DNA of 13,621 nt, taken from positions 1-13,621 of the forward strand of contig JAFYWO010000085.1 in NCBI GenBank assembly GCA_017557925.1, written 5' to 3'. The notes beneath the pieces were generated by a model. It was given only the letters and a program-made list of their open reading frames with translations. It did not search any database and was not told where the DNA came from. The DNA comes from Alphaproteobacteria bacterium. Lineage in GTDB: Bacteria; Pseudomonadota; Alphaproteobacteria; RF32; CAG-239. Each line of letters starts with the position of its first letter. The stretch's first letter is position 1. Shown here one piece after another: positions 1 through 10,257 of the stretch. The position numbers and the translations under genes were made by a program.

Positions 1-1059
1 CTTTTCGATATCAACAGGAACATTTTCTTCTACAGGTACAACTTCTTCTGCAGGAGCTTCTTCTGTTTCTGCTACTTCTTCTCCATTTGGCAACATAACC
101 TGTGCGTCTGTTGTTTTTACTTCTTCATTTTTATTTTCATCAAATACTGTCCCTTCCAATCCTTTTTTTCCACCTGCTTCATAAACTTTATCGGCATATT
201 TTATACGGTCTTCATAAAAACCGGATAACTCTTTAGAAACTACACCGACACCTTCTGAAACAAGACCCAATAAATCTCTTATATCGCCCTTATTGTTTAC
301 TACTCTGTCAACTCTTTTTAATGTATTATCTTTAACACCTAAATCAAAACCTTTATCAAACTTTTTATCATCAATTTCACCTTTTTGTTTATCAACCACT
401 CTATTTTCGGTTATCAATGGAGAAATATACACTCCCTTTTCAGACTCAACGATTTTTTCACCATTTTCTCCTTTATAATAAGAAGAAGCCTTATGCCTAA
501 CACCAATCCCTAAAATATTACTTTTAGCTTCAACTTCCATAGATGAAATATCCTCACTTCCATCAACATCTTTAATTCTGTCATCTGTTTTAAAGTAAAT
601 ACCTGCACCTTTTCTTCCCAAACTTCCACCTATCTCAAAAGAAGAACTTTCTTCATAAGTTTTTCCATTATCATCAGCGGCTATAACTTCTCCACTTTTA
701 CCGCTAACTTTTCCGTTTATTCCAAAATATCCAACTCCTCCTGAGATACCGAAACCTTTCGTTTGGCTATTACCTTCTTTATCTGTTTCTGTTCTTTCTG
801 CCTCAACCCCTGCACCTACACCAAAAATTCCGACATTACCACCAACTTTTGTTCTATTAGAAACAGAATTACCATCTCTATCGGTTATAGTTCTTTCAAT
901 ATCTTTATCCGTAATAACACCTAAAACAGGACTAAATAAAACTTCACTATTTTTTTTGTTCAAAAAAGTATTACCAGTTTTGTCATCAACTCTATATTCT
1001 TGGCTTTCCTTACCATACGTTACACCTAAAATACTTTCTTTATCTAAAAAAGAAGTAGA
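1..1059 (-). pseudogene. Downstream half of the same repeat protein, in frame after TAG; continues past the window edge
   Basis: All 353 codons after the TAG are open in the same phase, with coding-like composition, and the frame runs off the left edge. The first in-frame ATG is at 540, 173 codons after the TAG. A TTG at 963 has only a weak ribosome-binding match, so no convincing independent start exists. Numbered from the 1590 ATG, residues 178-400 form imperfect repeats of about 35 residues, with D-x-x-G turns and glycine-rich alternating strands (for example GGNVGIFGVGAGVEAE). Residues about 400-490 look helical and charged. Residues about 503-530 are an acidic Glu/Pro/Val-rich tail (EEAPAEEVVPVEEN). 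The family is unrecognised. Glycine-alternating strands suggest a beta-repeat surface or filament-like protein, but this is inference and no signal peptide is visible. It is typed as a pseudogene only because of the stop; readthrough would make it part of one long protein. Confidence 0.55.
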
Positions 1060-1101
1060 CTATTTCATCTCAACAACTTCTTCTCTATCATTTAAAACAA
1101 C
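394..1101 (-). repeat. About seven imperfect 33-36 residue protein repeats with D-x-x-G turns
   Basis: Turn motifs recur as NDRE (167-170), DKTG (203-206), DRDG (237-240), DKEG (270-273), DDNG (306-309), DVDG (341-344) and GENG (374-377), numbered from the ATG at 1590. Successive spacings are 36, 34, 33, 36, 35 and 33 residues. Each turn is followed by a polar stretch and then a hydrophobic, glycine-containing strand: ILGV (187-190), VLGV (222-225), IFGV (255-258), YFGI (288-291), ILGI (359-362). The repeat is visible in protein only; the DNA copies have diverged. The first copy contains the TAG codon (177), which aligns with Lys212 of the next copy. Confidence 0.6.
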
Positions 1102-1590
1102 TTTTGCCTTTTTAACAAACTTCTCTATATCATACTTCTTCGATTCCGAACTACGCATAGAAACAGTCAACCATTTATCCTTATCTTTGCGTTCTTTTAC
1201 TTTTACCTTATTTTTTTCAACATCAACACCAGCTTTATTATATTCTTTATAGATATACCCGTCATCCTTAACCTTAAAACTTACTTTTTCATACTCTTTT
1301 AACCTATGTTTATCTTTCAAAACACCCTTAACTAACCTATCGCCTTCATACTTTAATTTTATATAATCCCCTTTTTCTCCTTTCCACATAATACTACCGT
1401 CTTTATCACGTTTTAAGGTCGCAAGAATTTCCTCTCTTTGCTTTTCATCATATTGCTCATAAATAAATTCCAATATATTTCTTTCCATTATTTCTGAATA
1501 TGTCATATCAACAGGAAGAGCAATATCTACCATTTCTCCTGCTTTTTCATTTATATCATCTTCTTTTTTTATCTTCTTATCATCAGTCAT
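1060..1590 (-). CDS. Upstream half of an unrecognised repeat protein, ended by an in-frame TAG
   Basis: This is the 176-residue translated part of a longer open frame. I do not recognise the family. It has no signal peptide and is very hydrophilic, with many Lys, Glu and Asp. Residues 1-60 look helical (TYSEIMERNILEFIYEQY at about 30-47). Residues 60-176 look like short beta strands joined by D-x-D-G or D-D-G turns (65, 111). I chose the ATG at 1590, preceded by purine-rich GAGGATTGAAG. A TTG four codons upstream (1602) is possible but has a GAGGA almost touching it. A good promoter lies just upstream (1625-1653). The frame stops at TAG (1060-1062) and then stays open in the same phase to the window edge. 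Residues 164-176 match the first part of the repeat found after the TAG, so this stop interrupts a repeat unit. It could be a nonsense-mutated gene or a readthrough site. Confidence 0.6.
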   Translation of the reverse strand: MTDDKKIKKEDDINEKAGEMVDIALPVDMTYSEIMERNILEFIYEQYDEKQREEILATLKRDKDGSIMWKGEKGDYIKLKYEGDRLVKGVLKDKHRLKEYEKVSFKVKDDGYIYKEYNKAGVDVEKNKVKVKERKDKDKWLTVSMRSSESKKYDIEKFVKKAKVVLNDREEVVEMK

Positions 1591-1624
1591 AATTATCTTC
1601 AATCCTCAACCTTCAACCTCTTAT

Positions 1625-1653
1625 ATAATACCACAATTTCTCTTAATTTACAA
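1625..1653 (-). promoter_or_regulatory. Candidate sigma-70-type promoter of the repeat-protein gene
   Basis: Read on the minus strand there is TTGTAA (1653-1648), a 17-base spacer and TATTAT (1630-1625). The -10 matches 5 of 6 consensus bases and the -35 matches 4 of 6. Transcription would begin near 1618 and give a leader of about 28 bases that holds the purine-rich ribosome-binding region before the ATG at 1590. It lies just downstream of the terminator that ends the preceding gene pair, so the repeat-protein gene appears to be its own transcription unit. Confidence 0.5.
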
Positions 1654-1692
1654 GAGCAACAATTTCCCTTAAACTTACATTTAACACCTTAC

Positions 1693-1724
1693 AAAAAAAG
1701 CAAAGAGGTATAAGTCTTTGCTTT
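1693..1724 (-). terminator. Rho-independent terminator after the U32 gene
   Basis: A perfect 10-bp inverted repeat, AAAGCAAAGA (1697-1706) and TCTTTGCTTT (1715-1724), encloses an 8-base loop. On the minus strand the stem runs straight into seven T residues (complement of 1693-1699). It lies about 80 bases past the U32 stop codon and separates that unit from the repeat-protein gene. Confidence 0.85.
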
Positions 1725-1802
1725 AATGTTGTTAGATAACATAACTTTTTAAACAATTATTTTTATCAGAAGTAAAAAAACTCCATAAAATCCGATTGTA
1801 TC

Positions 1803-3200
1803 TTATTCTTTATTACAAAGAATTTCCCATTCTTCCAACTTATGCTCATACATTTCTTTGTTTTCGCCTTTTAATCCCTGAAATTTACGAGCTATCACAT
1901 ATTGAGGCAACATTTTTTTAACTTCTTCTACATCTCTAGCCCAAAAATCAGGACGAATACGAATTTTTTTACCCTGACCTGCAGATACTTTTTCCGTAAT
2001 TTCACCAGTATTTGCATCTTCAAACTTATCAAATACCACTCTATAATTTTCTAACCCGTTAGGAATTAAAAACTCAACAACTTCGCCCTTCTCAACATAA
2101 TTACGAAGTTCAAAAATAGCATCATCTCCATCCCATTCTACGATAGAACCTGCAAACAACCACTCTCCCAATGTTCTTGTATATTCATAATTTTGGCTTA
2201 TATTTGTAAGTTTTCCATCATGAAATCCCAAACAATAACCTCTGTTTTGAAGGGTCATAATCTCACTCATATATTTTCTATAATCCCAAGTTTCAGGATT
2301 TTCATACCAGTCATCTATAGCTTTTCTGTAAGCTCTTGCCACAACACCGGCATAATATTCTGTCTTATTTCTGCCCTCTACTTTAAGAGAGTCCATACCA
2401 ATACGAAGCAAGTCATCAAGACGAGGCATCATACACATATCTTTGGAGTTAAGAAGATAACTTCCGTGCTCATCTTCAACCACTTCATAAAGTTCTCCTG
2501 GTCTGAAATCTTCTTCCAACAAATACTCAAAATTATCTTTATTTGTATCATCAATAACAAGCTCTCTAACGCTACCGTCTTTCATCTTGATATGCAATTT
2601 ATAATGCCATCTGCAACAATGAGCACACTTACCACGATTAGCACTTCTGTCTGCCATAAAATTAGAAATCAAACATCTGCCAGAATAAGACATACACATA
2701 GCCCCGTGCATAAAACACTCTAATTCAACATCAGGGCAGTCACGTCTTATTTCTTCCATTTCGCTAAATGTAACTTCACGTCCCAAAACACAAAGTTTTG
2801 CCCCCATACTTTGCCAAAACTTAACTGTTTGAGAAGAACAAATATTAGCCTGTGTAGACACAAACCTATTAAGTTCAGGAGCATTTTCTTTCAAATAATA
2901 AAATACTCCGGGGTCTGCCATAAGCACACCATCGGGTTTTAATCTTCTTAAAGTATCAACAAATTGAGGTAATTTTTTGCCTTCTTCATTATGGATATAA
3001 AGATTTAAGGTTAAATAAATCTTCTTACCTTCATTATGCACAATCTTGATACCTTCTTCTAATTCTTCTAAAGAAAACTTAGATTGAGTTCTCAAGCTCA
3101 TATCCGGAGTTCCTGCATATACTGCATCAGCACCATATAAGAGAGCTGTTTTTAATTTAACTAAAGAGCCCGCAGGCAAAAGAAGTTCTGCTTTTTTCAT
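1803..3200 (-). CDS. trhP: U32 peptidase-family protein, TrhP/YegQ-like tRNA hydroxylation enzyme
   Basis: The protein has 465 residues, close to E. coli TrhP (YegQ). The N-terminal ELLLPAG and YGADAVYAG segments (5-30) and the family signature around 162-200 (HGAMCMSYSGRC, then CAHCCRWHY) are typical of U32 proteins. Candidate iron-sulfur ligands are Cys169, Cys176, one of Cys192/195/196, and Cys256, resembling the spacing known for cluster-binding U32 relatives. TrhP-type proteins make 5-hydroxyuridine at tRNA position 34 from prephenate. Sister branches are RlhA (23S rRNA hydroxylation) and UbiU/UbiV (ubiquinone). Length and signature context favour TrhP; the substrate is inference. The ATG at 3200 has AAGG eight bases upstream. 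It lies 57 bases after the DUF3108 gene and is probably co-transcribed, though a weak promoter-like pair (TTGATG at 3256, TATAAA at 3231, 19-base spacer) is present in the gap. Confidence 0.85.
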   Translation of the reverse strand: MKKAELLLPAGSLVKLKTALLYGADAVYAGTPDMSLRTQSKFSLEELEEGIKIVHNEGKKIYLTLNLYIHNEEGKKLPQFVDTLRRLKPDGVLMADPGVFYYLKENAPELNRFVSTQANICSSQTVKFWQSMGAKLCVLGREVTFSEMEEIRRDCPDVELECFMHGAMCMSYSGRCLISNFMADRSANRGKCAHCCRWHYKLHIKMKDGSVRELVIDDTNKDNFEYLLEEDFRPGELYEVVEDEHGSYLLNSKDMCMMPRLDDLLRIGMDSLKVEGRNKTEYYAGVVARAYRKAIDDWYENPETWDYRKYMSEIMTLQNRGYCLGFHDGKLTNISQNYEYTRTLGEWLFAGSIVEWDGDDAIFELRNYVEKGEVVEFLIPNGLENYRVVFDKFEDANTGEITEKVSAGQGKKIRIRPDFWARDVEEVKKMLPQYVIARKFQGLKGENKEMYEHKLEEWEILCNKE

Positions 3201-3257
3201 TTTAATTACCTTATTTCATTATGACTTTATAAACTGATTTTATTTTAATACATCAAT

Positions 3258-4022
3258 TTAATTTTTATATACTACTATGTCGCCAACCATAGTTTTGTCA
3301 ATCTTTATTTCATAAATTTCTAAAACTTCACGTTTAGCATCAACAACAAACCACATATTTATAGGTCTGTCTGCACTTAAATCCCACAAAATATTATCAT
3401 TATTTTGTTTCAAATTATGAATATAAACCGAACATTTATAGGCATTTTCATTTTTTTTCAAAAACTCAAACCACCGATTCTCTGCTCCTTCATCTCTTAT
3501 AAAGACTTTGTAATATTTTTTATCGTCATAAACTTCTCTCTCAAGAGAACAACTACCTGTTTTAAGTATATTTTTAATCATCTCAGCAAACACGCTTTGC
3601 AAATCTGACAAGTCTGCGGTTTCAGGCATATCTTTTATATCACGTTGGCTAATTTTTCCATCTTTGGTAGCAATTCTTTTAACACCACGACCATTCTTAT
3701 CATAAAAAATTCTTTTAGTTCGTTTATGATTTCTACCAACTGTTTCTGTCTTGTAACTAACAGGTTTTACCCCGTTTGAAACCTCTAAACCTTCTGCTTC
3801 ATATTTTGCAAAAAACGGATAAACTTTACCAAAAAAATTTTTGGTTACTACTTTTGTTTCAATAACATAAGCGCCATTCTTTGAATTATATTTTACTTCA
3901 ACACTTCCCGCATCAAAGACACCGACTTTTATACCGAAATTTTGCTTTAGCTCTATACCATAAACATTAAAACAACTAAAATACCAAACAAGGCACACAA
4001 TCAAAAGATTTTTTTTAGTCAA
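3258..4022 (-). CDS. DUF3108 exported envelope protein
   Basis: This 254-residue protein starts with a signal peptide: Lys-rich start, hydrophobic stretch at about 5-19, likely cleavage after VYG (22). The mature part carries DUF3108 features: a glycine-containing first strand (GIKVGVFDAGSVEV, 30-43), a segment resembling the family's KNFFGKVYPF (61-70), the LSDLQSVFAEMI region (138-149), Cys158 followed by the family's V-[FY]-D-[DG] region at 164-167, and a closing strand set (MWFVVDAKREV, 223-233). Cys158 and Cys197 may form a disulphide. The family is periplasmic or outer-envelope and of unknown function. The start is TTG at 4022: AAAGG sits eight bases upstream, the upstream in-frame stop is at 4044-4046, and no ATG lies between. 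It is divergent from ddl and leads into the TrhP-like gene. Confidence 0.75.
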   Translation of the reverse strand: MTKKNLLIVCLVWYFSCFNVYGIELKQNFGIKVGVFDAGSVEVKYNSKNGAYVIETKVVTKNFFGKVYPFFAKYEAEGLEVSNGVKPVSYKTETVGRNHKRTKRIFYDKNGRGVKRIATKDGKISQRDIKDMPETADLSDLQSVFAEMIKNILKTGSCSLEREVYDDKKYYKVFIRDEGAENRWFEFLKKNENAYKCSVYIHNLKQNNDNILWDLSADRPINMWFVVDAKREVLEIYEIKIDKTMVGDIVVYKN

Positions 4023-4098
4023 ATTTTTAACCTTTCTTAAGCATTATCCTCTAAAATTCATAACTATAAACAAAAGATACAGTAAAAGAGGTTAAATA
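4023..4098. promoter_or_regulatory. Divergent intergenic region driving ddl (+) and the DUF3108 gene (-)
   Basis: These 76 bases must supply upstream signals for both directions. Toward ddl a TATAAA (4065-4070) would place the transcript start near 4077, just ahead of AAGAGG and the ATG, but no convincing -35 is visible. Toward DUF3108 a GATAAT (4048-4043) lies 19 bases from TTGTTT (4073-4068), which would give a very short leader. Both calls are weak. The ribosome-binding sites at each end (AAGAGG at 4085-4090 for ddl; AGAAAGG at 4037-4031 on the minus strand for DUF3108) are clear. Confidence 0.35.
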
Positions 4099-5006
4099 AT
4101 GACTAAAATAAAAACAAACAAACGTGTAATGGTAATAATCGGAGGCTTTTCTTCCGAAAGAGAAGTAAGTATAAAAAGTGGCACAAATGTAGCCCAAGCC
4201 CTCAAAAAAAGAAATTATGACGTAATCATACACGATTTAACCGACAGTAAAAAACTTATAGATGAATTAAACACCCAAAAACCTGATGTTGTTTTTAATG
4301 CACTACACGGCAACTGGGGTGAAGACGGAACAATCCCTGCCCTTTTGGATTTATTACAAATACCCTACACACATTCCGGAATGCTTGCATCGGCTGTTGG
4401 AATGAACAAACACCTCTGCAAACTAATTGCCGAAAAATCCAACATCAAAACAGCACTCGGACAAAAAATGACCGCACGAGAATTTATAACCAAAGCTCCA
4501 ACATTAGCACGTCCTTTTATCGTAAAACCGGTATCTGATGGTTCATCTATAGGTGTTTTCATCGTAAATAACCCTGAAGACATATTTAAAATACGTTATA
4601 ACGACCCCGAAACTGAACTATTGATAGAAAAATACATCCCCGGACACGAACTGACAGTTATGTGTTATCAAGGTAAATCAAGTGTGGTAACAGAACTGAA
4701 ACCCCAAGTTGGCTTTTATGATTACGAAAACAAATACACTCAAGATAAAACAACACATATCCTACCGGCAGATATTCCGGAAGACATCAAAAATACTTGC
4801 CTTTCTTATGCCGAAATTATGCATAAGAAACTTGGTTGTAAAACAATTTCTCGCTCGGATTTTCGTTATAATCCGACCGACGGTGTTGTCTTTTTAGAAA
4901 TCAACACTCACCCTGGGTTAACCGACTTATCACTTGTTCCCGAACAAGCTAATTCAGTCGGAATATCATACGAAGATTTGTGCCAAACATTAGTGGAAGA
5001 AGCTAC

Positions 5007-5025
<19 letters not shown>
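4099..5025 (+). CDS. ddl: D-alanine--D-alanine ligase
   Basis: This 308-residue ATP-grasp enzyme joins two D-alanines for the peptidoglycan stem peptide in the cytoplasm; the length matches E. coli DdlB. Visible landmarks are SSEREVS with Glu20 (equivalent of DdlB Glu15), the HGNWGEDG loop (70-77), SGMLASAVGMNK (93-104), KPVSDGSSIG (143-152), EKYIPGHELTV (177-187), the FYDYENKY segment (206-213) that carries the active-site tyrosine, SRSDF with Arg252 and Asp254, and LEINT with Glu267 and Asn269. The tyrosine segment argues for D-Ala-D-Ala rather than a vancomycin-resistance D-Lac ligase. The ATG has AGAGG seven bases upstream. The usual NTxPGMT motif reads NTHPGLT here, a conservative change. 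The gene heads the plus-strand run and overlaps miaA by 19 bases. In most proteobacteria ddl lies with ftsQ in the division cluster. Confidence 0.95.
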
Positions 5026-7039
<2,014 letters not shown>

Positions 7040-7064
7040 CACTAAAAAAAATTAGGAGAAATAA

Positions 7065-7928
7065 ATGAAACGCCAGAAAGTTCTCTTCTTAAAACAGAAC
7101 TATATCTTGCGAATCTTAAAAAACTTTATGTTTGCAGGGCTGTTTATTATAGCCCTTCTCTTGATTTTAGTGCATAAAATTGACTTGGGTATTATCTCCG
7201 GTCTGTCTAAAACCGTATTAGGCATAACATCTCCATTTATGTATGTTGTAACATTGCCCTCACAATATATCAGTGATGCTTACAAAAAAACTTCGGAATT
7301 TTTCAACGTTTACGAAGAAAACAATCGCCTAAACCAAGAAAATCAAGAACTTTTCTTGCTAAAAGAAAAGCTTCAAGCAATAGAAACAGAAAATGAAATC
7401 TTAAAATCACTCTTGCACCATTTTGATACACCAAACACCCAAAGCTATACGGCACTCGTTATTGCTGAAAACGGAGATGCTTTTTCCAATTCATTTATCA
7501 TATACTTAGATGGTGCTTCTCAAAAAATAAAAACCGGTTATGCCGTAGTTAACGAACAAGGACTTATTGGACGTATAGAATTGGTATCAGGCTCTTATGC
7601 AAAAGTTGGTCTGATTACTGATATATCTTCCAAAATTCCTGTTATTTCTCAAAAAAGTCGTGACAGAGGTATCTTAATTGGCGAAAACAAAAAGGAATTG
7701 AAACTAATATTTACCCCACATTTGGCAAGCTTTAAAAAAGGAGATATTTTGGTAAGTTCCGGCATAGGAGGCGGTATACCAGCTAATATACCTGTTGCTC
7801 GCATACAAAAAGCAGATTTAGACACCATAACAGCAATTCCTCTGTTTAATCCCACCAAAATAGAATATGTAAAAATCATAGCTTATGATATTACCCCGTC
7901 TAAAGAAACACTTGAGGCTCTTCAATGA
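7065..7928 (+). CDS. mreC: Rod shape-determining protein MreC
   Basis: This 287-residue bitopic inner-membrane protein links cytoplasmic MreB to the periplasmic wall enzymes and activates PBP2. One membrane segment lies at about 21-37, followed by a coiled coil at about 80-118 (ENNRLNQENQELFLLKEKLQ) and the periplasmic beta domains, with family motifs NEQGLIGR (163-170) and SSGIGGGIP (231-239). The ATG has AGGAGA about seven bases upstream. It follows mreB by 25 bases, and its TGA stop overlaps the mreD ATG (ATGA), a classic coupling arrangement. Confidence 0.95.
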   Translation: MKRQKVLFLKQNYILRILKNFMFAGLFIIALLLILVHKIDLGIISGLSKTVLGITSPFMYVVTLPSQYISDAYKKTSEFFNVYEENNRLNQENQELFLLKEKLQAIETENEILKSLLHHFDTPNTQSYTALVIAENGDAFSNSFIIYLDGASQKIKTGYAVVNEQGLIGRIELVSGSYAKVGLITDISSKIPVISQKSRDRGILIGENKKELKLIFTPHLASFKKGDILVSSGIGGGIPANIPVARIQKADLDTITAIPLFNPTKIEYVKIIAYDITPSKETLEALQ

Positions 7929-8458
7929 AAACAAGCTTTAAGAAAATACTCTCGGCACTGGGAATATTCATTGTCCCGATTATCAGTATATTGATTTTGG
8001 AATTAATATTCTATCTTCCACGCACAAGCAGTTTTTTTAATTTTATGCGTTTTGCCCCCTTCTATACCGGAATATATTTTTGGTTAAGTTTAAGAAAAGA
8101 CATATTCAACATTTTTTCGGTATTTATACTTGGTATATTTGCAGATGTTTTAACCTCAAAAATCATAGGCATAAATTTACTGACATTTTTATTTTTATAC
8201 TTCATTTCACTAAAGATGTTTTTATATTTTAACATCCTTCACTTTACTTATTCTTGGATATTGTTTACCATAGCACTTATCACATCACTTGCATTTAAAT
8301 ATGCAATCATAAGTATTTTTTACCAAACACTAATCTCCTTCTTACCAATACTATTTGAGTTTATTTTGATTTCCTCACTTTATCCGATACTTGCCCGATT
8401 TTATCTATATACCGAAATAAAATTCATCCATTTGGAGGAGCGCTATGAAAACCAATAA
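7925..8458 (+). CDS. mreD: Rod shape-determining membrane protein MreD
   Basis: This 177-residue polytopic inner-membrane protein is very rich in Phe, Ile and Leu, with about five membrane segments (first at about 10-30). MreD sequences are poorly conserved. The call rests on size, hydrophobicity and a characteristic segment (GIFADVLTSKIIGINLLTF at about 75-93), and above all on its position between mreC and mrdA. It starts four bases inside mreC and ends 14 bases inside mrdA, so it should be translated in step with both. Confidence 0.9.
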   Translation: MKTSFKKILSALGIFIVPIISILILELIFYLPRTSSFFNFMRFAPFYTGIYFWLSLRKDIFNIFSVFILGIFADVLTSKIIGINLLTFLFLYFISLKMFLYFNILHFTYSWILFTIALITSLAFKYAIISIFYQTLISFLPILFEFILISSLYPILARFYLYTEIKFIHLEERYENQ

Positions 8459-10250
8459 CAAACTGCGCATACTCTACAAACGTTCACTAATCATTTTTAG
8501 TGTAAACATATTTTTATTTTTTGTTTTATTAGGAAGATTATATTATCTGCAAATTTTCTCACAAGAAAAATATACCTTGCTTGCAGATAATAACCGTATA
8601 TCAGAACGTTTACTTGTCCCACCTCGTGGAAGTATATATGACCGTAATGGTGTAGAGCTTGCTCAAAACAACCAAAATTTTGAAGCCTTAATAACAGCCG
8701 AGCAAGTCCACAATTTAGATAAACTTCTAACCCAAATAACGCCAATACTTAAATTAAGTAAAGAGGATATAGCACGCATAAAAAAAGATATTGCTCACCA
8801 CAGACGCTTTGTTCCTATCAAAATAAAAGACAACCTCAATTGGGAAGAAGTATCAACACTAATGCTAAACAGTCCTAACTTGCCAGGACTTTTCATCAAT
8901 GAAGGTATCACAAGATATTATCCATACTCCAAATACACTGCTCATCCGTTAGGTTATGTAGGCACAGTATCACAACAGGATTTAGAAAAAAATCCTGCTC
9001 CATTACTTGAAGTTCCCGGCTTTAAAATAGGTAAATCCGGATTTGAAAAAACTTATGACCTAAACTTACGAGGCCATCAAGGCACTATAAAATACGAAGT
9101 GAATGCTTATGGCAGGATTATGCGAGAGCTTGAAAAAAGAGAAGGACTAAAGGGTAAAGACCTTGATTTAACTATAGATATACGCTTGCAAAAAATCGCT
9201 CTTGATGCCTTTGGAGATGAAGCAGGAGCCGCCGTTGTTATGGATGTCCATAACGGAGAAATATTAGCTTTTGTATCAGCACCATCATTTGACCCTAATC
9301 TTTTTATAAACGGTATATCATACAAAAATTGGAATGAGCTTTTATATGATGAAAAAACACCACTTACCAACAAAGCAATTTCCGGCTTATATTCTCCTGG
9401 GTCAACATTTAAAATAGCCGTAGCCCTTGCTGCATTGGAAGAAGGTATCATTACAACATCAACCACATCACACTGCACCGGCAAAATGAAATTAGGCAGT
9501 CACTATTTCCACTGTTGGCGACATTCCGGTCATGGTAAACAAAACGTTATTGATGCAATCAAAAATTCTTGTGATATATTCTTCTATGAAACAGCCCTTA
9601 AATTGGGTATAGAAAAAATATCTAAAATGGCACACCGTCTCGGACTTGGCGAACTTTATGATTTAAATTTAGAAAACCAAAAACAAGGCACAATTCCAAA
9701 CAAAGCTTGGAAACGTTCAGCCCTAAAATCTTCTTGGCAACAAGGCGAAACCGTTATTGCCGGTATAGGACAAGGTTACGTCTTGGTAAATCCGTTGCAA
9801 CTGACAGTAATGCTTTCAAGAGTAGTAAATGGCGGTTTTGAAGTATATCCGACATCTATTAAACAAGACAATCCCCCAAAACCCAAACCCTTAAAAATAT
9901 CCAAAACATCTTTAGATATTGTAAAACAAGGAATGTTTGATGTAGTAAACGCCCCCGGCGGCACGGCTTCAAGAGCCAAACCGAAATCTAAAAACATAAT
10001 TATTGGAGGAAAAACAGGGACAACACAAGTTCGCAGAATATCTCTTAAAGAGCGCCAAAAAGGCATACTTAAAGACGAAGATTTGCCCTGGAAATATCGT
10101 AATCACGCTTGGTTTATGGCTTACGGACCACATAAAGACCCTAAATATGCAGTAGCCGTAATTGTTGAACACGGACGCTCCGGCTCAGGTGTTGCAGCTC
10201 CCATAGCCTCTAAAATACTTGAAGAAACAATCAAACTAAATATAAGATGA
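8445..10250 (+). CDS. mrdA: Penicillin-binding protein 2, elongation-specific transpeptidase
   Basis: PBP2 cross-links peptidoglycan during cell elongation, working as a pair with RodA. The 601-residue protein has a short cytoplasmic N terminus, one membrane anchor at about 14-30, a dimerisation or pedestal domain starting with PRGSIYDRNG (about 58-67), and a C-terminal transpeptidase domain. The catalytic triad of motifs is complete: STFK with Ser320 and Lys323, S375-C-D in the SxN position (KNSCDIFFYE, as in other PBP2 proteins), and K523-T-G. GGAGG sits six bases before the ATG, inside the end of mreD. It is somewhat shorter than E. coli PBP2 (633 residues). The stop is TGA, seven bases before rodA. 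Confidence 0.96.
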   Translation: MKTNNKLRILYKRSLIIFSVNIFLFFVLLGRLYYLQIFSQEKYTLLADNNRISERLLVPPRGSIYDRNGVELAQNNQNFEALITAEQVHNLDKLLTQITPILKLSKEDIARIKKDIAHHRRFVPIKIKDNLNWEEVSTLMLNSPNLPGLFINEGITRYYPYSKYTAHPLGYVGTVSQQDLEKNPAPLLEVPGFKIGKSGFEKTYDLNLRGHQGTIKYEVNAYGRIMRELEKREGLKGKDLDLTIDIRLQKIALDAFGDEAGAAVVMDVHNGEILAFVSAPSFDPNLFINGISYKNWNELLYDEKTPLTNKAISGLYSPGSTFKIAVALAALEEGIITTSTTSHCTGKMKLGSHYFHCWRHSGHGKQNVIDAIKNSCDIFFYETALKLGIEKISKMAHRLGLGELYDLNLENQKQGTIPNKAWKRSALKSSWQQGETVIAGIGQGYVLVNPLQLTVMLSRVVNGGFEVYPTSIKQDNPPKPKPLKISKTSLDIVKQGMFDVVNAPGGTASRAKPKSKNIIIGGKTGTTQVRRISLKERQKGILKDEDLPWKYRNHAWFMAYGPHKDPKYAVAVIVEHGRSGSGVAAPIASKILEETIKLNIR

Positions 10251-10257
10251 GAAAAAA

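Noticed and set aside
1060..1062. TAG reassigned as a sense codon in this organism
   Set aside because: No other gene here contains an in-frame TAG. TAA and TGA end most genes, and the lipoprotein ends plausibly at TAG just after its conserved Cys region. One codon is no basis for a recoding claim; a local mutation, readthrough or an error is simpler.
956..1252. 98-codon plus-strand open frame crossing the amber site
   Set aside because: It is antisense to the repeat-protein frame, low in complexity and Ser/Phe-rich, as expected for the complement of a Lys/Glu-rich gene.
1726..1745. Second small hairpin between the terminator and the U32 stop
   Set aside because: Only 4-5 weak A-T-rich pairs with competing alternatives; no T-run follows it.
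2193..2723. 176-codon plus-strand open frame
   Set aside because: It lies wholly inside the well-supported TrhP-like gene on the other strand and has no recognisable protein features or ribosome-binding site.
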